Shown here one piece after another: positions 38,619 to 48,114 of a stretch of DNA of 64,000 nucleotides. The first letter of the stretch is position 1. Each line of letters starts with the position of its first letter. The DNA lies in contig CAKZLY010000014.1 of assembly GCA_937127445.1 (NCBI GenBank), forward strand, positions 129,001 to 193,000, read 5' to 3'. A program made the translations under genes and the position numbers. Source of the DNA: Eximiradius sp. GTDB lineage: Bacteria; Bacteroidota; Ignavibacteria; Kapaibacteriales; UBA2268. Under the pieces are notes generated by a model. The model did no database searches. It was not told the origin of the DNA and worked only from the letters and a program-made list of their open reading frames with translations.

Positions 38619-40262
38619 ATGCCCATTACCCAAACTGACGAATGGAAAGCTCTCGAAAATCACTTCTCTACTATGAGCAGGCTTCATTTACGCGATTTGT
38701 TCGCTTCTGATAGCAACCGCTTCGATAAGTATTCAATTAAACTCAATGACATTCTTTTCGACTACTCAAAGAATATTATTACTGACGAAACTATTGAACT
38801 GCTGATTAAACTCGCAAATCGGGCAAATCTGAAAAACAATATCGATGCTATGTTTCGCGGAGAAAAAATAAACTTTACTGAAAATCGAGCAGTTCTGCAC
38901 GTTGCTTTGAGAAATTTTTCCGACAAACCTATTTATGTTGATGGGCAGGATGTTATGCCAGGTGTGCGTAGTGTGCTACACCACATAAAAGAATTCACCG
39001 AAGCAGTCCGCTCTGGTGCCTGGCTTGGGCTCACCGGGAAACGTATTACCGACGTTATCAATATCGGTATAGGCGGTTCCGACTTGGGTCCGGCTATGGT
39101 TTCGACCGCACTGAAACCTTTCTCGGGGAACGTCCTTAGCGTTCATTATGTCTCGAATGTCGACAGCACCGATATTGTCGAGACATTAAAAAAATTAGAT
39201 CCAGAAACTACTTTATTTGTTATTGCTTCTAAAACTTTTACAACTCAGGAAACTCTTACAAATGCAAATACAGCAAAAAACTGGTTCTTAAAACACTGCG
39301 GAGCAAAAGAAAAAGACATAGAAAAGCACTTCGTTGCTCTCTCGACAAACGAAAAAGCTTGTGTCGAGTTCGGTATCAACCCAAACAATATGTTCCACTT
39401 CTGGGATTGGGTTGGCGGTCGCTACTCTCTTTGGTCCGCAATTGGGCTTTCCTGTGCTTTGTATATCGGTTACGACAATTTCGAAAAACTACTTCGCGGG
39501 GCTTACGAAATTGATTGCCATTTTCGCAACGATCCTTTTGATAGAAATATCCCTGTCCTTATGGCTATGCTCGGCATCTGGTATAATAACTTCTTCGGTG
39601 CGGAAAGCTATGCAATTATTCCTTACGACCAGTATTTAATTCGTTTCCCAGAATTTTTGCAGCAACTCGATATGGAAAGCAACGGTAAATACATCAATCG
39701 TGACGGTCAGAAAGTGAGCTACAAAACTGGTCCAATCATCTGGGGAACAATCGGTACAAATGCTCAACATTCATTTTTCCAACTCCTGCATCAAGGCACT
39801 CGATTGGTGCCAGCCGATTTCATTGCTACTATCAATAGCTCTAACGAAATAGGCGAACACCGCCCAATTTTGCTGGCTAACTTCTTTGCTCAAACCGAAG
39901 CTTTGATGAAAGGAAAGACCCGCGACGAAGCATTTTTAGAACTTCGCCAGCAATATAAAGACGAGGAATTAATTCAAAAACTTCTTCCTCACAAAGTCTT
40001 CGAAGGAAACCGTCCCACTAATACAATTTTGCTTGATGAACTTAACCCTACTTCCTTAGGCAAACTTATTGCTCTCTACGAACATAAAGTTTTTGTTCAG
40101 GGTGTTATCTGGAACGTTAATTCATTCGACCAGTGGGGAGTAGAACTTGGCAAGCAGCTCGCCAAAAGAATTTTGCCTGAACTTTCGGGCGATGGCTATG
40201 TTTCGACGCACGATAGCTCTACCAACGGTTTGATTAATCATTATAAAAAATTTCGTCGCTAA
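38619..40262 (+). CDS. pgi: Glucose-6-phosphate isomerase
   Basis: The 547-residue cytosolic enzyme interconverts glucose- and fructose-6-phosphate. The family signatures [22 protein letters not shown] and G-G-R-Y-S-L-W-S are present. The C-terminal [12 protein letters not shown] box is also complete, as is the catalytic M-E-S-N-G-K region. The long (E. coli-like) form is seen. It is third in the engB run, 3 bases before queG. Confidence 0.97.
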   Translation: MPITQTDEWKALENHFSTMSRLHLRDLFASDSNRFDKYSIKLNDILFDYSKNIITDETIELLIKLANRANLKNNIDAMFRGEKINFTENRAVLHVALRNFSDKPIYVDGQDVMPGVRSVLHHIKEFTEAVRSGAWLGLTGKRITDVINIGIGGSDLGPAMVSTALKPFSGNVLSVHYVSNVDSTDIVETLKKLDPETTLFVIASKTFTTQETLTNANTAKNWFLKHCGAKEKDIEKHFVALSTNEKACVEFGINPNNMFHFWDWVGGRYSLWSAIGLSCALYIGYDNFEKLLRGAYEIDCHFRNDPFDRNIPVLMAMLGIWYNNFFGAESYAIIPYDQYLIRFPEFLQQLDMESNGKYINRDGQKVSYKTGPIIWGTIGTNAQHSFFQLLHQGTRLVPADFIATINSSNEIGEHRPILLANFFAQTEALMKGKTRDEAFLELRQQYKDEELIQKLLPHKVFEGNRPTNTILLDELNPTSLGKLIALYEHKVFVQGVIWNVNSFDQWGVELGKQLAKRILPELSGDGYVSTHDSSTNGLINHYKKFRR

Positions 40263-40265
40263 TAT

Positions 40266-41198
40266 TTGAACGATTTGAAGCAATACATAAAGCAACTTGC
40301 AAACGAACTCGGTTTTGAGCAGTGCGGATTTGCTGAGGCACGCCCGCTCGGTGCAGAATTCCAAAACTATCTTCACTGGCTTGAACTCGGTTTCGATGCC
40401 GATATGCAATATTTGGGCAAATACTTAGATAAAAGGAAAAACCCGCTCGAAATTCTGCCCAATGCAAAGACCATAATAGTGCTTGCCCATAACTATAAAA
40501 CGCCGTTTGAATATCCCGACGCAAGCGAACCTATTGGCTACATTGCCCGATACGCCTGGGGCGACGACTACCACGACGTCCTGAAAGAAAAAGCAACCCA
40601 AATTATGCAAAAATTAAGTGAAAAAATTGATTTCGACTATAAAATTTACGTTGATACCGGTCCTATACTTGAACGAGTCTGGGCAGCGCGTAGCGGTATC
40701 GGATGGCAAGGGAAAAACGGCAACATTATAAATTTTGAATTAGGTTCTTATATTTTCTTGTGCGTTGCGCTTGTCTCGCTCGAACTTGAACCCGACATCC
40801 CTGCCAAAGACTATTGCGGGACTTGCCAGCGATGCATTCTTGCCTGTCCAACTGGTGCTATTGTGCAACCGAAAGTAGTTGATAGCTGCCGCTGCCTTTC
40901 ATTTTGGAATATCGAAGCAAAACCAGATGCCGAAGTCCCGCAAGAAATTTCAAGTAAATTCGGCCGCCGTCTTTTCGGCTGCGATATTTGCCAGGAAGTG
41001 TGCCCATACAATAAAAAAAATATATTTACACGAGAGATACGCTTTTATCCTCGAAATGGCGAGACTGCATTGAATTTGACTGAAATGTTGAATATGTCGC
41101 AGGAAGAATTTTCTCAGCGATTTCGCCAAAGCCCAATAAAAAGAAAAAAACTTCAAGGTTTGAAAAAAATTGCCGAAATTTTATTTAAGAATGTTTGA
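40266..41198 (+). CDS. queG: Epoxyqueuosine reductase
   Basis: The 310-residue cobalamin-dependent enzyme performs the last step of queuosine synthesis in tRNA. It shows the D-T-G-P-I-L-E-R motif with the catalytic aspartate, G-I-G-W-Q-G-K-N, and two [4Fe-4S] motifs (C-G-T-C-Q-R-C-I-L-A-C-P and C-D-I-C-Q-E-V-C-P). The only reasonable start is the TTG at 40266, 3 bases after pgi, which suggests coupled translation. The C-terminus is of normal length. Confidence 0.93.
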   Translation: MNDLKQYIKQLANELGFEQCGFAEARPLGAEFQNYLHWLELGFDADMQYLGKYLDKRKNPLEILPNAKTIIVLAHNYKTPFEYPDASEPIGYIARYAWGDDYHDVLKEKATQIMQKLSEKIDFDYKIYVDTGPILERVWAARSGIGWQGKNGNIINFELGSYIFLCVALVSLELEPDIPAKDYCGTCQRCILACPTGAIVQPKVVDSCRCLSFWNIEAKPDAEVPQEISSKFGRRLFGCDICQEVCPYNKKNIFTREIRFYPRNGETALNLTEMLNMSQEEFSQRFRQSPIKRKKLQGLKKIAEILFKNV

Positions 41199-41206
41199 TA
41201 TTTTTG
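41199..41206 (+). promoter_or_regulatory. Possible -7 promoter box (TATTTTTG)
   Basis: TATTTTTG fits TAnnTTTG and directly follows the queG stop codon, 39 bases before the PilM-like gene. It would give that gene and rsmD their own promoter. No good -33 element is seen. Confidence 0.3.
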
Positions 41207-41245
41207 TAAATTTACTTCTCAATTATTCAAAAATATTAATTTATT

Positions 41246-42178
41246 ATGAACAGAACAGTATCGGTTTTCTATAATATTGACAGGACTTACGTTACATTAG
41301 TCGAAATGAAGGACAACGGTCTCGAACTTCTCTATTTGAACTCAACCGACAACAGAATTGACCTCGAGAACATCGAATCAGACGAATCAATGCTTGGTGT
41401 TCAAGAATTGTCTTCGATATTATATGAAATTGGCGAAGATTTTAACCGTGTTTCAGTAACTTTGCCAGCCGATAACGTCTTTATCAGCAAAATTCCCGGC
41501 GATGATAATTTATCTGTGCAGGACGTCAAGAAACTTGTAAATTTCGAAATCAGGCAGAATTTCCCCCAATTTACTTTCGACGATTTTTCCACAACTGTTG
41601 TGCCGCTTGCTCCAATGCTCAACGGCAAAAAGATGCTTCTTTGTGTTATTGTGCCGAATGACATATTAAGCACTGCCACTCAATTGCTAAAAGATTTAAA
41701 TCTTCCTTTTGTCAATAGTATAGATATTAGCCAAATTAATGCTCACAACGCTTTCCGATATAATTATCCTGAACTGTGGGACAAAAACGTTGTTCTTGCA
41801 AGCATACAGAATAAATTCATTGATATTAGTTTAAGCAAAAATGGTATTCCTGGCTACTACAACCTTGCTTCTTTTTCGAGCAACGAGCAAATTAGTGAGA
41901 TTATCGAGAAAGAACTGCAAAAAATATTAACCGAAGCAGCTGAAACAATTGATGCTGCCTTTTTCTTCGGTGCAAACCTAACAAAAGACAATTTTATGAT
42001 GTGTTGGGAAACTGCTATGATTTTAGGGCTCGAAGCCAAACGCTTGAACCCATTCCGTATGATGCGCACTCAGCTTGCTGAACGCGAACGCCAGTATTGC
42101 TCACGCACTTTCCAAATTTACCCACCTTGCGTTGGCGGTGCTCTTCCTGTCTATCACCAAAGAGTTAAATTATACTGA
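41246..42178 (+). CDS. PilM-like/actin-fold protein of unknown function
   Basis: The 310-residue protein begins T-V-S-V-F-Y-N-I-D-R-T-Y-V-T-L-V and continues with V-S-V-T-L-P-A-D-N-V-F-I-S-K-I-P and V-N-F-E-I-R-Q-N-F-P. This is the order of segments seen in PilM/GspL-type actin-like ATPase folds that support type IV pili or related machines. No pilus genes are nearby, and the nucleotide-binding residues are not clear, so the role is open. It overlaps rsmD by one base (TGATG). Confidence 0.55.
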   Translation: MNRTVSVFYNIDRTYVTLVEMKDNGLELLYLNSTDNRIDLENIESDESMLGVQELSSILYEIGEDFNRVSVTLPADNVFISKIPGDDNLSVQDVKKLVNFEIRQNFPQFTFDDFSTTVVPLAPMLNGKKMLLCVIVPNDILSTATQLLKDLNLPFVNSIDISQINAHNAFRYNYPELWDKNVVLASIQNKFIDISLSKNGIPGYYNLASFSSNEQISEIIEKELQKILTEAAETIDAAFFFGANLTKDNFMMCWETAMILGLEAKRLNPFRMMRTQLAERERQYCSRTFQIYPPCVGGALPVYHQRVKLY

Positions 42179-42744
42179 TGCGAATTATCAGCGGCATTTA
42201 CAAAGGTAGAAATATCCCGGGGAAAGTTCCCTCAAATGTACGCCCCACACAGGACGCTATGCGCGAAACTATTTTCAATATTATTTCCAATTTTATTGAC
42301 TTCGAAAACCTTGTTGTTTGCGACTTATGCTGTGGAACAGGTGCTATGGCAATTGAAGCACTGAGCCGTGGTGCTTCGTTTGCTTATTTTGTGGATATTT
42401 CCAGGCAGTCGCTCGATTTTGTGAAAAATATTATCGATGCTTTCAAAATTGAACGCCAGAAATACCAGATTTCGCTCTATCGTGCCGAAAAATTCCTGCT
42501 CTCTGACAAAGTTAATCGCAATATCGATTTAATATTTATCGACCCACCTTACAAAAACAACGTGATTAATGAAATTGTTTCGAGTATCTCTTCCAGCCAA
42601 TTTGTCCCCGACGGTGCTATTATTTCTGTTGAATACGGCACTGCCAACAGTTTACTTATTCCTGGTAACCTCGAAATCATTGCCGAACGATATTATTCCA
42701 TCAGTAAGGTTTCTTTGCTGAGAAAGTCTTCCGATAAAGGATAA
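42178..42744 (+). CDS. rsmD: 16S rRNA (guanine966-N2)-methyltransferase
   Basis: The 188-residue protein is RsmD: start M-R-I-I-S-G-I-Y-K-G-R, P-T-Q-D-A-M-R-E-T-I-F-N, SAM site D-L-C-C-G-T-G-A-M-A-I-E-A-L-S-R-G-A and catalytic I-D-P-P-Y. It methylates G966 of 16S rRNA in 30S particles. Its last 150 bases include a 130 bp stretch repeated exactly at 45390-45519; the C-terminus after the repeat reads S-S-D-K-G here and I-N-H-R-S-L-K in the second copy. The original end of the gene is therefore uncertain. Confidence 0.93.
   Translation: MRIISGIYKGRNIPGKVPSNVRPTQDAMRETIFNIISNFIDFENLVVCDLCCGTGAMAIEALSRGASFAYFVDISRQSLDFVKNIIDAFKIERQKYQISLYRAEKFLLSDKVNRNIDLIFIDPPYKNNVINEIVSSISSSQFVPDGAIISVEYGTANSLLIPGNLEIIAERYYSISKVSLLRKSSDKG
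42596..42725 (+). repeat. 130-bp direct repeat, copy 1 (inside rsmD 3' end)
   Basis: This block is identical base for base to 45390-45519 (offset 2794). The match ends abruptly at both sides (A/C just before, G/A just after). It lies in the coding region of rsmD. Confidence 0.95.
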
Positions 42745-42747
42745 TAC

Positions 42748-45192
42748 CTAAAAATTAGCTGTTGTAAATGTGAAAAAAAAACGAGGACGCTCCACCTGAC
42801 TTAATCGAATAGTCAAATCAGTGCGGAAAAAAATTAATAGTCTATTTACACCAAGACCTATTTCGTAATACCATTTGTCTTTTGTAGCAGCGGTTGAATT
42901 GGGAATATGCATATTATTCACGTATTTTGCGAAAATGTCGTTTTTGTCAAAACTTGAATATGATACATTTGCAAAATTAATAAATTCCAACCCAAACTCA
43001 GCAATGTTTGGTATTCTAATAAGACCCGGGATAATCTCTCCCCAATTGTGTTCAAGCGAAAGCGAAACGAACTTGCTGCCGTAGAACTCTTTTTCGTCTG
43101 TCCCTCGCATTGCAGTGTTTCCCGATATAAATGATGAAGATGATTCGATGCTAAAAAATTTGTGTGGTAGTGCTTCACCAAAAATATATCCTGCACCAAC
43201 TTTTGCATCTATTCTTGCAAGCGGAAATGTCCGCTGCCGCCAATTCATATGATATTCTATTTTGGAGTAATCAAAATCTGAATTTAGATATTTTTTTGAC
43301 GAAAGCTCACCTCCGATAGAAAATCCAAAATTGGATAGCCTCCTCGCCCTATGAAAATTCCAATTCGCCTCGAATCCTACAATATTCGAAGTTCCGTCGA
43401 TAATGGACGGGTTTATTCTATTTTTTTTGTTTGAGAATATTGAAAAATTAGTATTTCTTCTCGCATTAGTGTGCTTTTCTGTTCTGAAAAACAATTTGTA
43501 AACGATTGGACGCTCAAACTCATTCCTCCTTATAAAACGCAATTGACCATATCCAGCAGAGAAGACAATTTCCAACCCCTTCCCATAATAATAATCGCCG
43601 TAGTCAAATCCCGTTAGCAAACTGTTGAGCGTTATAGTTGAGGTTCTTACTGAGTGATGTTCGTCCGAGCGTTTCAATGTATTATATAAAGTTACGTTTA
43701 TCCTATATTGTTTCAGTTCGTCGAAAACTGTGCTGAACATAAATTCGTAATTTGGCTTTTTGTCCGAAATCCCGTAACCAAGTTTTATTCCAAAACGGTA
43801 GTTCGACCAAAAATCATCTCTTAATGAAATTGTTGGGTTAAATCCTTTCACTTTATTATAGACAAGCATATCTTCCCAACCTGTAAAAGGCTTCCGTTCC
43901 AACTTTTCCAGCTGTCTTGTTATTGGACGAAGATATTTTGTGAATATATTTGTTCCTTCTGCCGAGTCGGGTGCTTCCCGGAACCTTCTTATTGCTTCGT
44001 AAGCTTCAATTTCGTCTTTTGTCAGTTCTACAAAACTGTTCACTTCCCAAAATGTTGTGTCGAAATTATCTGCATCGGGTGCAACATCGACGCTTCTCGA
44101 ATTAAAAATTCGTTTATCAATTTCAACATTCACTTCAAAATTCGTTGCATACGTTACTAAATTTATATCAAGTCTTGGTTGAATAATTCCAAAAATATTT
44201 GCCTGTGAAGTTGTTGTGATTTCCAGCATAGCTGGGAACGTATATTTATCGTTGTGATAGGTTTGAGCAATCTTCATTTTTGTGTTGAACGGCAATCGAA
44301 CTGCGACGTTCGGATAGAGTTCTACCTTTGATGGCATCAGTGTCTCATCGTTCAAGTAAATATAACCCGAAAACATTCTTCGTAAATCTGAGGTTGTATT
44401 TACAATAATTCTTTTAATTTTTGGATTGTCTATATCAAAATAGTTTGTGTCCAAAATGAAATCATAAAAATCCGGAGCGTTCGGGTGAAATGGTGTGAAT
44501 ATCTCCTCGCCTAATATTGTAATGAAATCGTCGTAAATATTCAAATTTGTCCCAAATGCCACAAAATTTGCTTGCGGAGGGACATTATCACTTTGCCTTC
44601 GCTGAATGATTCTGTTATAATATTTGTTTGGTTTTTGAAAATATCCTATTGAATATGACTCGAAAATTGAAAAAATGGTGCTGTCTGCCGATTTGTCAGT
44701 TCTTCCTGCTGTTATAGTATCTGTTTGAACAACAAATTTAGTGTAGAGCAGATATTTATACGAATTTACTTCTTTAATTTGACTCGCTTTTCTTTCTATT
44801 GCCTTTCTCATAAGTCTTATACCCGGATCCTCGGCAATAACCACAACTCCTTCCAATATTGTCGGATTTGTCCGCATTTTAATTATAATTCCTGATGTAT
44901 CATTTTTTACGTTGATTGTAGCAATATTTTTTCCCATTCCTATCATTGTAAGTACAAGATGGTGCACTCCTTGCGAAAGTTGTAATACAAACTCACCTTT
45001 GCTGTTTGTATATGTTCCTCTGTTATCAGTTACACGTACAGTTACACCAACTAATGGTGTCCCATCTTCTTCGGATATTACTTTGCCTGAAACTTTATAA
45101 TATTTCAGTTTAGGTGCTGTATTAGCTGCTATATTAGATGCACCTATTAGTGTTATTTTTGAAATAATTATGAATATTATTAGAAACTTCAT
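42748..45192 (-). CDS. Outer-membrane DUF5686 protein with carboxypeptidase-regulatory-like domain
   Basis: The 814-residue protein has a signal peptide. A CarboxypepD_reg-like beta-sandwich (about 32-115, V-S-G-K-V-I-S-E-E-D-G-T-P-L-V-G-V-T-V) follows, then a DUF5686 body (from about 120, G-I-R-L-M-R-K-A-I-E-R-K), and a C-terminal beta-barrel ending F-F-F-T-F-T-T-A-N-F with the usual terminal Phe. Such proteins are common in Bacteroidota outer membranes and their function is unknown. The gene lies convergent to rsmD with 3 bases between stops and is enclosed by the 130 bp direct repeat. Confidence 0.8.
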   Translation of the reverse strand: MKFLIIFIIISKITLIGASNIAANTAPKLKYYKVSGKVISEEDGTPLVGVTVRVTDNRGTYTNSKGEFVLQLSQGVHHLVLTMIGMGKNIATINVKNDTSGIIIKMRTNPTILEGVVVIAEDPGIRLMRKAIERKASQIKEVNSYKYLLYTKFVVQTDTITAGRTDKSADSTIFSIFESYSIGYFQKPNKYYNRIIQRRQSDNVPPQANFVAFGTNLNIYDDFITILGEEIFTPFHPNAPDFYDFILDTNYFDIDNPKIKRIIVNTTSDLRRMFSGYIYLNDETLMPSKVELYPNVAVRLPFNTKMKIAQTYHNDKYTFPAMLEITTTSQANIFGIIQPRLDINLVTYATNFEVNVEIDKRIFNSRSVDVAPDADNFDTTFWEVNSFVELTKDEIEAYEAIRRFREAPDSAEGTNIFTKYLRPITRQLEKLERKPFTGWEDMLVYNKVKGFNPTISLRDDFWSNYRFGIKLGYGISDKKPNYEFMFSTVFDELKQYRINVTLYNTLKRSDEHHSVRTSTITLNSLLTGFDYGDYYYGKGLEIVFSAGYGQLRFIRRNEFERPIVYKLFFRTEKHTNARRNTNFSIFSNKKNRINPSIIDGTSNIVGFEANWNFHRARRLSNFGFSIGGELSSKKYLNSDFDYSKIEYHMNWRQRTFPLARIDAKVGAGYIFGEALPHKFFSIESSSSFISGNTAMRGTDEKEFYGSKFVSLSLEHNWGEIIPGLIRIPNIAEFGLEFINFANVSYSSFDKNDIFAKYVNNMHIPNSTAATKDKWYYEIGLGVNRLLIFFRTDLTIRLSQVERPRFFFTFTTANF

Positions 45193-45389
45193 AATGAATA
45201 AGACGAACGGAATATTTGTTTGTTTGAGATATTATTTTAATAAATTATTAACTTCGTATTTAATGAAGGGTTTATAATTAAAGATTCTTGCGATGTGCTC
45301 CCATAAATAAAAAACGCAGGCTTCTTAGTAACCTGTGTTGTTCTGTTGATTGAATATCTGTTTCAATTTCTTAATCTCAAATAAGTACC

Positions 45390-45519
45390 GCCAATTTGTC
45401 CCCGACGGTGCTATTATTTCTGTTGAATACGGCACTGCCAACAGTTTACTTATTCCTGGTAACCTCGAAATCATTGCCGAACGATATTATTCCATCAGTA
45501 AGGTTTCTTTGCTGAGAAA
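45390..45519 (+). repeat. 130-bp direct repeat, copy 2 (rsmD tail remnant)
   Basis: This is the exact second copy of 42596-42725, in the same orientation, 2.8 kb away and outside any intact gene. Confidence 0.95.
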
Positions 45520-45544
45520 AATTAATCATCGATCCCTCAAATAA
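45390..45544 (+). pseudogene. rsmD: rsmD C-terminal fragment
   Basis: The repeat copy keeps the rsmD reading frame (F-V-P-D-G-A-I-I-S-V-E-Y-G ... S-L-L-R-K) and continues for seven codons (I-N-H-R-S-L-K) to a TAA just before a strong terminator. It lacks the methyltransferase active site and has no start of its own, so it is a remnant. It may mark the original 3' end of rsmD before the DUF5686 gene came between. Confidence 0.8.
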
Positions 45545-45580
45545 AAAAACAGGCTGAGTTGTTGCTCTCAGCCTGTTTTT
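45545..45580. terminator. Strong bidirectional terminator
   Basis: AAAAACAGGCTGAG (45545-45558) pairs perfectly with CTCAGCCTGTTTTT (45567-45580) around an 8-base loop, with A and T runs on both sides. It lies between the rsmD remnant (plus) and the secreted repeat gene (minus). Confidence 0.93.
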
Positions 45581-45594
45581 TATTATTACTTAAC

Positions 45595-45972
45595 TTATTG
45601 TTTGTTTTGAGAAGTTGATTTTTGTGTTTTTACTTTTTTTACTGTTTTCGATTTATTCGGTGTTATTTCTTTATTTCCTGTTGCAGCAGTAGGTTTTGTT
45701 TCAGTTGGTTTTACTTCTGGTTTAGTAGGTTGAGTAATTGGTTTTGTTTCAGGTTTTGTTACAGTAGATTTAGTTTCAGTTGGCTTTACTTCAGTCTTGG
45801 TAGGCTGAGTAGTTGGTTTTGCTTCAGGTTTTGTTACAGTAGATTTTACATCAGTTGTTTTTTCGACTTGCTTAGTAGGCTGAGCAGTTGGCTTTACTTC
45901 TGGTTTTGTTGTTTGAGCAAATGATGTCATCGATAATGCCAATAGAGCGATCAACATTACTCTGAGTTTCAT
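45595..45972 (-). CDS. Secreted Lys/Pro/Thr-rich repeat protein
   Basis: The 125-residue protein has a signal peptide (residues 1-20, ending S-F-A-Q). Three tandem 25-residue units follow (22-46, 47-71, 72-96), built on T-K-P-E-x-K-P-T-x-Q-P-T-K. The tail is highly basic (K-S-K-T-V-K-K-V-K-T-Q-K). It should be extended and disordered in the periplasm or at the surface; a role in binding polyanions or cell wall is only a guess. A two-component system lies directly upstream on the same strand, and repeated palindromic sites fill the space between. Confidence 0.7.
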   Translation of the reverse strand: MKLRVMLIALLALSMTSFAQTTKPEVKPTAQPTKQVEKTTDVKSTVTKPEAKPTTQPTKTEVKPTETKSTVTKPETKPITQPTKPEVKPTETKPTAATGNKEITPNKSKTVKKVKTQKSTSQNKQ

Positions 45973-46008
45973 ACGAACCTCATATAAATTTGTTAAACAT
46001 TTTTTTCG

Positions 46009-46056
46009 TTTGCAATTAATTGCAAATCAGTTTTTTATTATTTGCAATTAATTACA
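46009..46056 (-). promoter_or_regulatory. Palindrome plus repeated half in the promoter region of the repeat protein gene
   Basis: An 18-base perfect palindrome TTTGCAATTAATTGCAAA lies at 46009-46026. Its first 13 bases recur at 46041-46053, 32 bases on (three helical turns), leading into AATTACA. The sites lie 37-84 bases before the start of the secreted repeat protein gene. They overlap the 15-mer shared with the regulator's own upstream region (46033-46047). This is a candidate operator of the adjacent OmpR-type regulator. Confidence 0.45.
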
Positions 46057-46096
46057 GAACAAAATTATAAAGTGATTTTGAAGAAATTTTGAAGGA

Positions 46097-47380
46097 TTAT
46101 TGATTTTTTTTTGTATTAAAGAATAATTTTATCGTATATATCCCATTTTGGTAGTTATTTGCGATTTTTATTTGATAGATATCGCATATTTTTTTTACGA
46201 TAGCAAGACCAAGTCCTGTCGATTCAGGAGAAAGAGATTCTTTGTAAAATCTATTGAAAAAATTATCAATATTTGTAGGTTCAGTTGATGAGTTTGATAT
46301 GGTTAGACAAAGCTTATCTTGTAAATCATTTAAACTTACCGATATTTCTCCATTTTCTAAGCAATATTTAATTGCATTTGAAAGCAAATTGCTCAATAAT
46401 ATATTTAGAAGCGATTGGTTCATTAAAAATATCGGCTTATTCTTTGTGTTATATTCGCATTTTAATTTAATTCTTTTGTATTTAATAAAATCATTAAAAT
46501 TATCTAAGATTTTATTTATCTCTTCTTTTATATCTATTGATGAATTTTCAAATAATAATGGATTTTCCAATTTATTTAATAAAAGAAGAGATTTGTTTAC
46601 TCTCTCTAATTTATGTAAGCTTTTCATTGCTGAATCTAAAGCAGCAATATCGTTCTCATCTTTAATGCTGCTTTGCACCAACAATTCTAATTTGGATTTA
46701 ATAACAGAAAGAGGAGTTTGAATTTCGTGATTAATTTCTTCGGTAAACTCTTTTAGTAGATTATATTCTTTCTGTGCCTTTTCTGCAAGGTAATCTATAG
46801 CTGAATTTAATTTATTAAACTCATAAATTTGAGATGATTGCAATTCTAATTTTTTATTGCCTGTAATTGAAAATTCACTAATTTTTTTCAGTGTAATGTA
46901 TAAATCTGATAGAACATAAGCAGAAAGTTTTCTATTTATAAAGAACATAGTAATTAAAAATGTAAAAATTCCTGAAAAAATTACTATAGAAATAATTTTA
47001 AACATATCTATTTTCGCTTCCATTGAAATGCGAGCTATTATTTTATAGTGCTTTCCATCTATTTGCGCGTACGAAATCATCTGACGAAATGGTTCGTCTT
47101 CGCTTTCCTCAAAATCTATAAAAACGTCCTCAAAATAGTTATGCGAATTTGAAATAGTATTTGTTTTTACACGCTCAATTTCTATAAATGGAGGATAATC
47201 TACCACTCCGCCTCTCTTTAACTCATTGACGACTTTTTTCGTAATATTTTTGAGTTGTTGGTCTGATTCTTTTCTTATGGAAATATCTATTAAGTAATAA
47301 ATGACTATATAGATTATTAAGAAAAGAATTAATGAGCTAATAATAAAATAGCGGTTTATTATGCTAATTAAATATTTCAT
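46097..47380 (-). CDS. Two-component sensor histidine kinase
   Basis: From ATG 47380, one base after the regulator stop, the protein has 427 residues. A first helix (about 10-32), a short periplasmic sensor (about 33-150) and a second helix (about 150-172) precede HisKA (E-I-N-H-E-I-Q-T-P, with the phospho-accepting His). The HATPase has N-box L-L-S-N-A-I-K-Y and lid S-T-G-L-G-L-A-I-V. Unlike the three PAS kinases in this window it has its regulator next to it. The signal is unknown. Confidence 0.9.
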   Translation of the reverse strand: MKYLISIINRYFIISSLILFLIIYIVIYYLIDISIRKESDQQLKNITKKVVNELKRGGVVDYPPFIEIERVKTNTISNSHNYFEDVFIDFEESEDEPFRQMISYAQIDGKHYKIIARISMEAKIDMFKIISIVIFSGIFTFLITMFFINRKLSAYVLSDLYITLKKISEFSITGNKKLELQSSQIYEFNKLNSAIDYLAEKAQKEYNLLKEFTEEINHEIQTPLSVIKSKLELLVQSSIKDENDIAALDSAMKSLHKLERVNKSLLLLNKLENPLLFENSSIDIKEEINKILDNFNDFIKYKRIKLKCEYNTKNKPIFLMNQSLLNILLSNLLSNAIKYCLENGEISVSLNDLQDKLCLTISNSSTEPTNIDNFFNRFYKESLSPESTGLGLAIVKKICDIYQIKIANNYQNGIYTIKLFFNTKKNQ

Positions 47381-47381
47381 C

Positions 47382-48059
47382 TTATTTTGTTGTGAATATA
47401 TATCCAATACCGTAAATGGACTTTATATAATCGTTCGCTCCACTGTCTATTAATTTTTTTCTCAAGTTTTTTATGTGCGTGTAAACAAAATCAAAATTGT
47501 CAAAAGTGTTCGAATCGTCGCCCCAAATATGCTCAACTATTGTCTCTTTTGTCAAAACTCTTTCCGTATTGCTTATTAGAAACATTAATATATCATATTC
47601 GCGTTTTGTTAGGTGAACAATTTGGTCGTTTACTCTCACTTCTCTTTTTCCCGGAATAATTGAAATTTCGTTGATATAAATTTCATTTTTCCCATTAAAA
47701 TACATTCTGCGAATCAGCGATTTTAATCGAGCATTTAATTCTGCAAGATGGAACGGCTTTGTTATGTAGTCATCGGCTCCAAAATTTAATCCTTGTAGTT
47801 TATCATCAAGTGTATCTTTGGCAGTAAGAATTATTATGCCACACGATGGCTGTTGGTTTTTCAGCAATTTAACCAGATCAAAACCCGATCCATCAGGAAG
47901 CATTAAATCTATTAACGCACACTCATATTCTATAGTATTAATCAAGTATTCAGCATCTTCAAAATTATAAGCAACATCAATTGCATAATTATCTTTTGCT
48001 AAAAATTTTACAATTGATGCAGATAATCCTTTTTCGTCCTCTACAATTAAGAGTTTCAT
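47382..48059 (-). CDS. OmpR/PhoB-family response regulator
   Basis: The 225-residue DNA-binding regulator has a receiver domain with acidic pair E7-D8, phospho-acceptor D51 in L-I-D-L-M-L-P-D and K101. The winged-helix output domain (about 128-225) ends G-I-G-Y-I-F. It is first in the operon with the kinase at 46097-47380. The 15-mer at 48115-48129, about 55 bases before its start, recurs before the secreted repeat gene and may be its binding site, which would mean autoregulation. Confidence 0.93.
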   Translation of the reverse strand: MKLLIVEDEKGLSASIVKFLAKDNYAIDVAYNFEDAEYLINTIEYECALIDLMLPDGSGFDLVKLLKNQQPSCGIIILTAKDTLDDKLQGLNFGADDYITKPFHLAELNARLKSLIRRMYFNGKNEIYINEISIIPGKREVRVNDQIVHLTKREYDILMFLISNTERVLTKETIVEHIWGDDSNTFDNFDFVYTHIKNLRKKLIDSGANDYIKSIYGIGYIFTTK

Positions 48060-48114
48060 AATTACAAATTAACAGTTAATTAGCACATTTACATACAAAA
48101 TTATTATTTATTTT

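Larger units (their letters stand above)
45193..45594. other. Intergenic region with second rsmD tail and terminators
   Basis: These 402 bases hold the upstream region of the DUF5686 gene and a weak minus-strand hairpin at 45314-45338 followed on that strand by TTTTTTATTT. The second 130 bp repeat copy (45390-45519) and a strong bidirectional terminator (45545-45580) follow. No intact gene was found. Confidence 0.6.

Noticed and set aside
42726-45389. Insertion sequence or phage between the rsmD repeats
   Set aside because: No transposase, integrase or terminal inverted repeats are present; only one outer-membrane protein gene.
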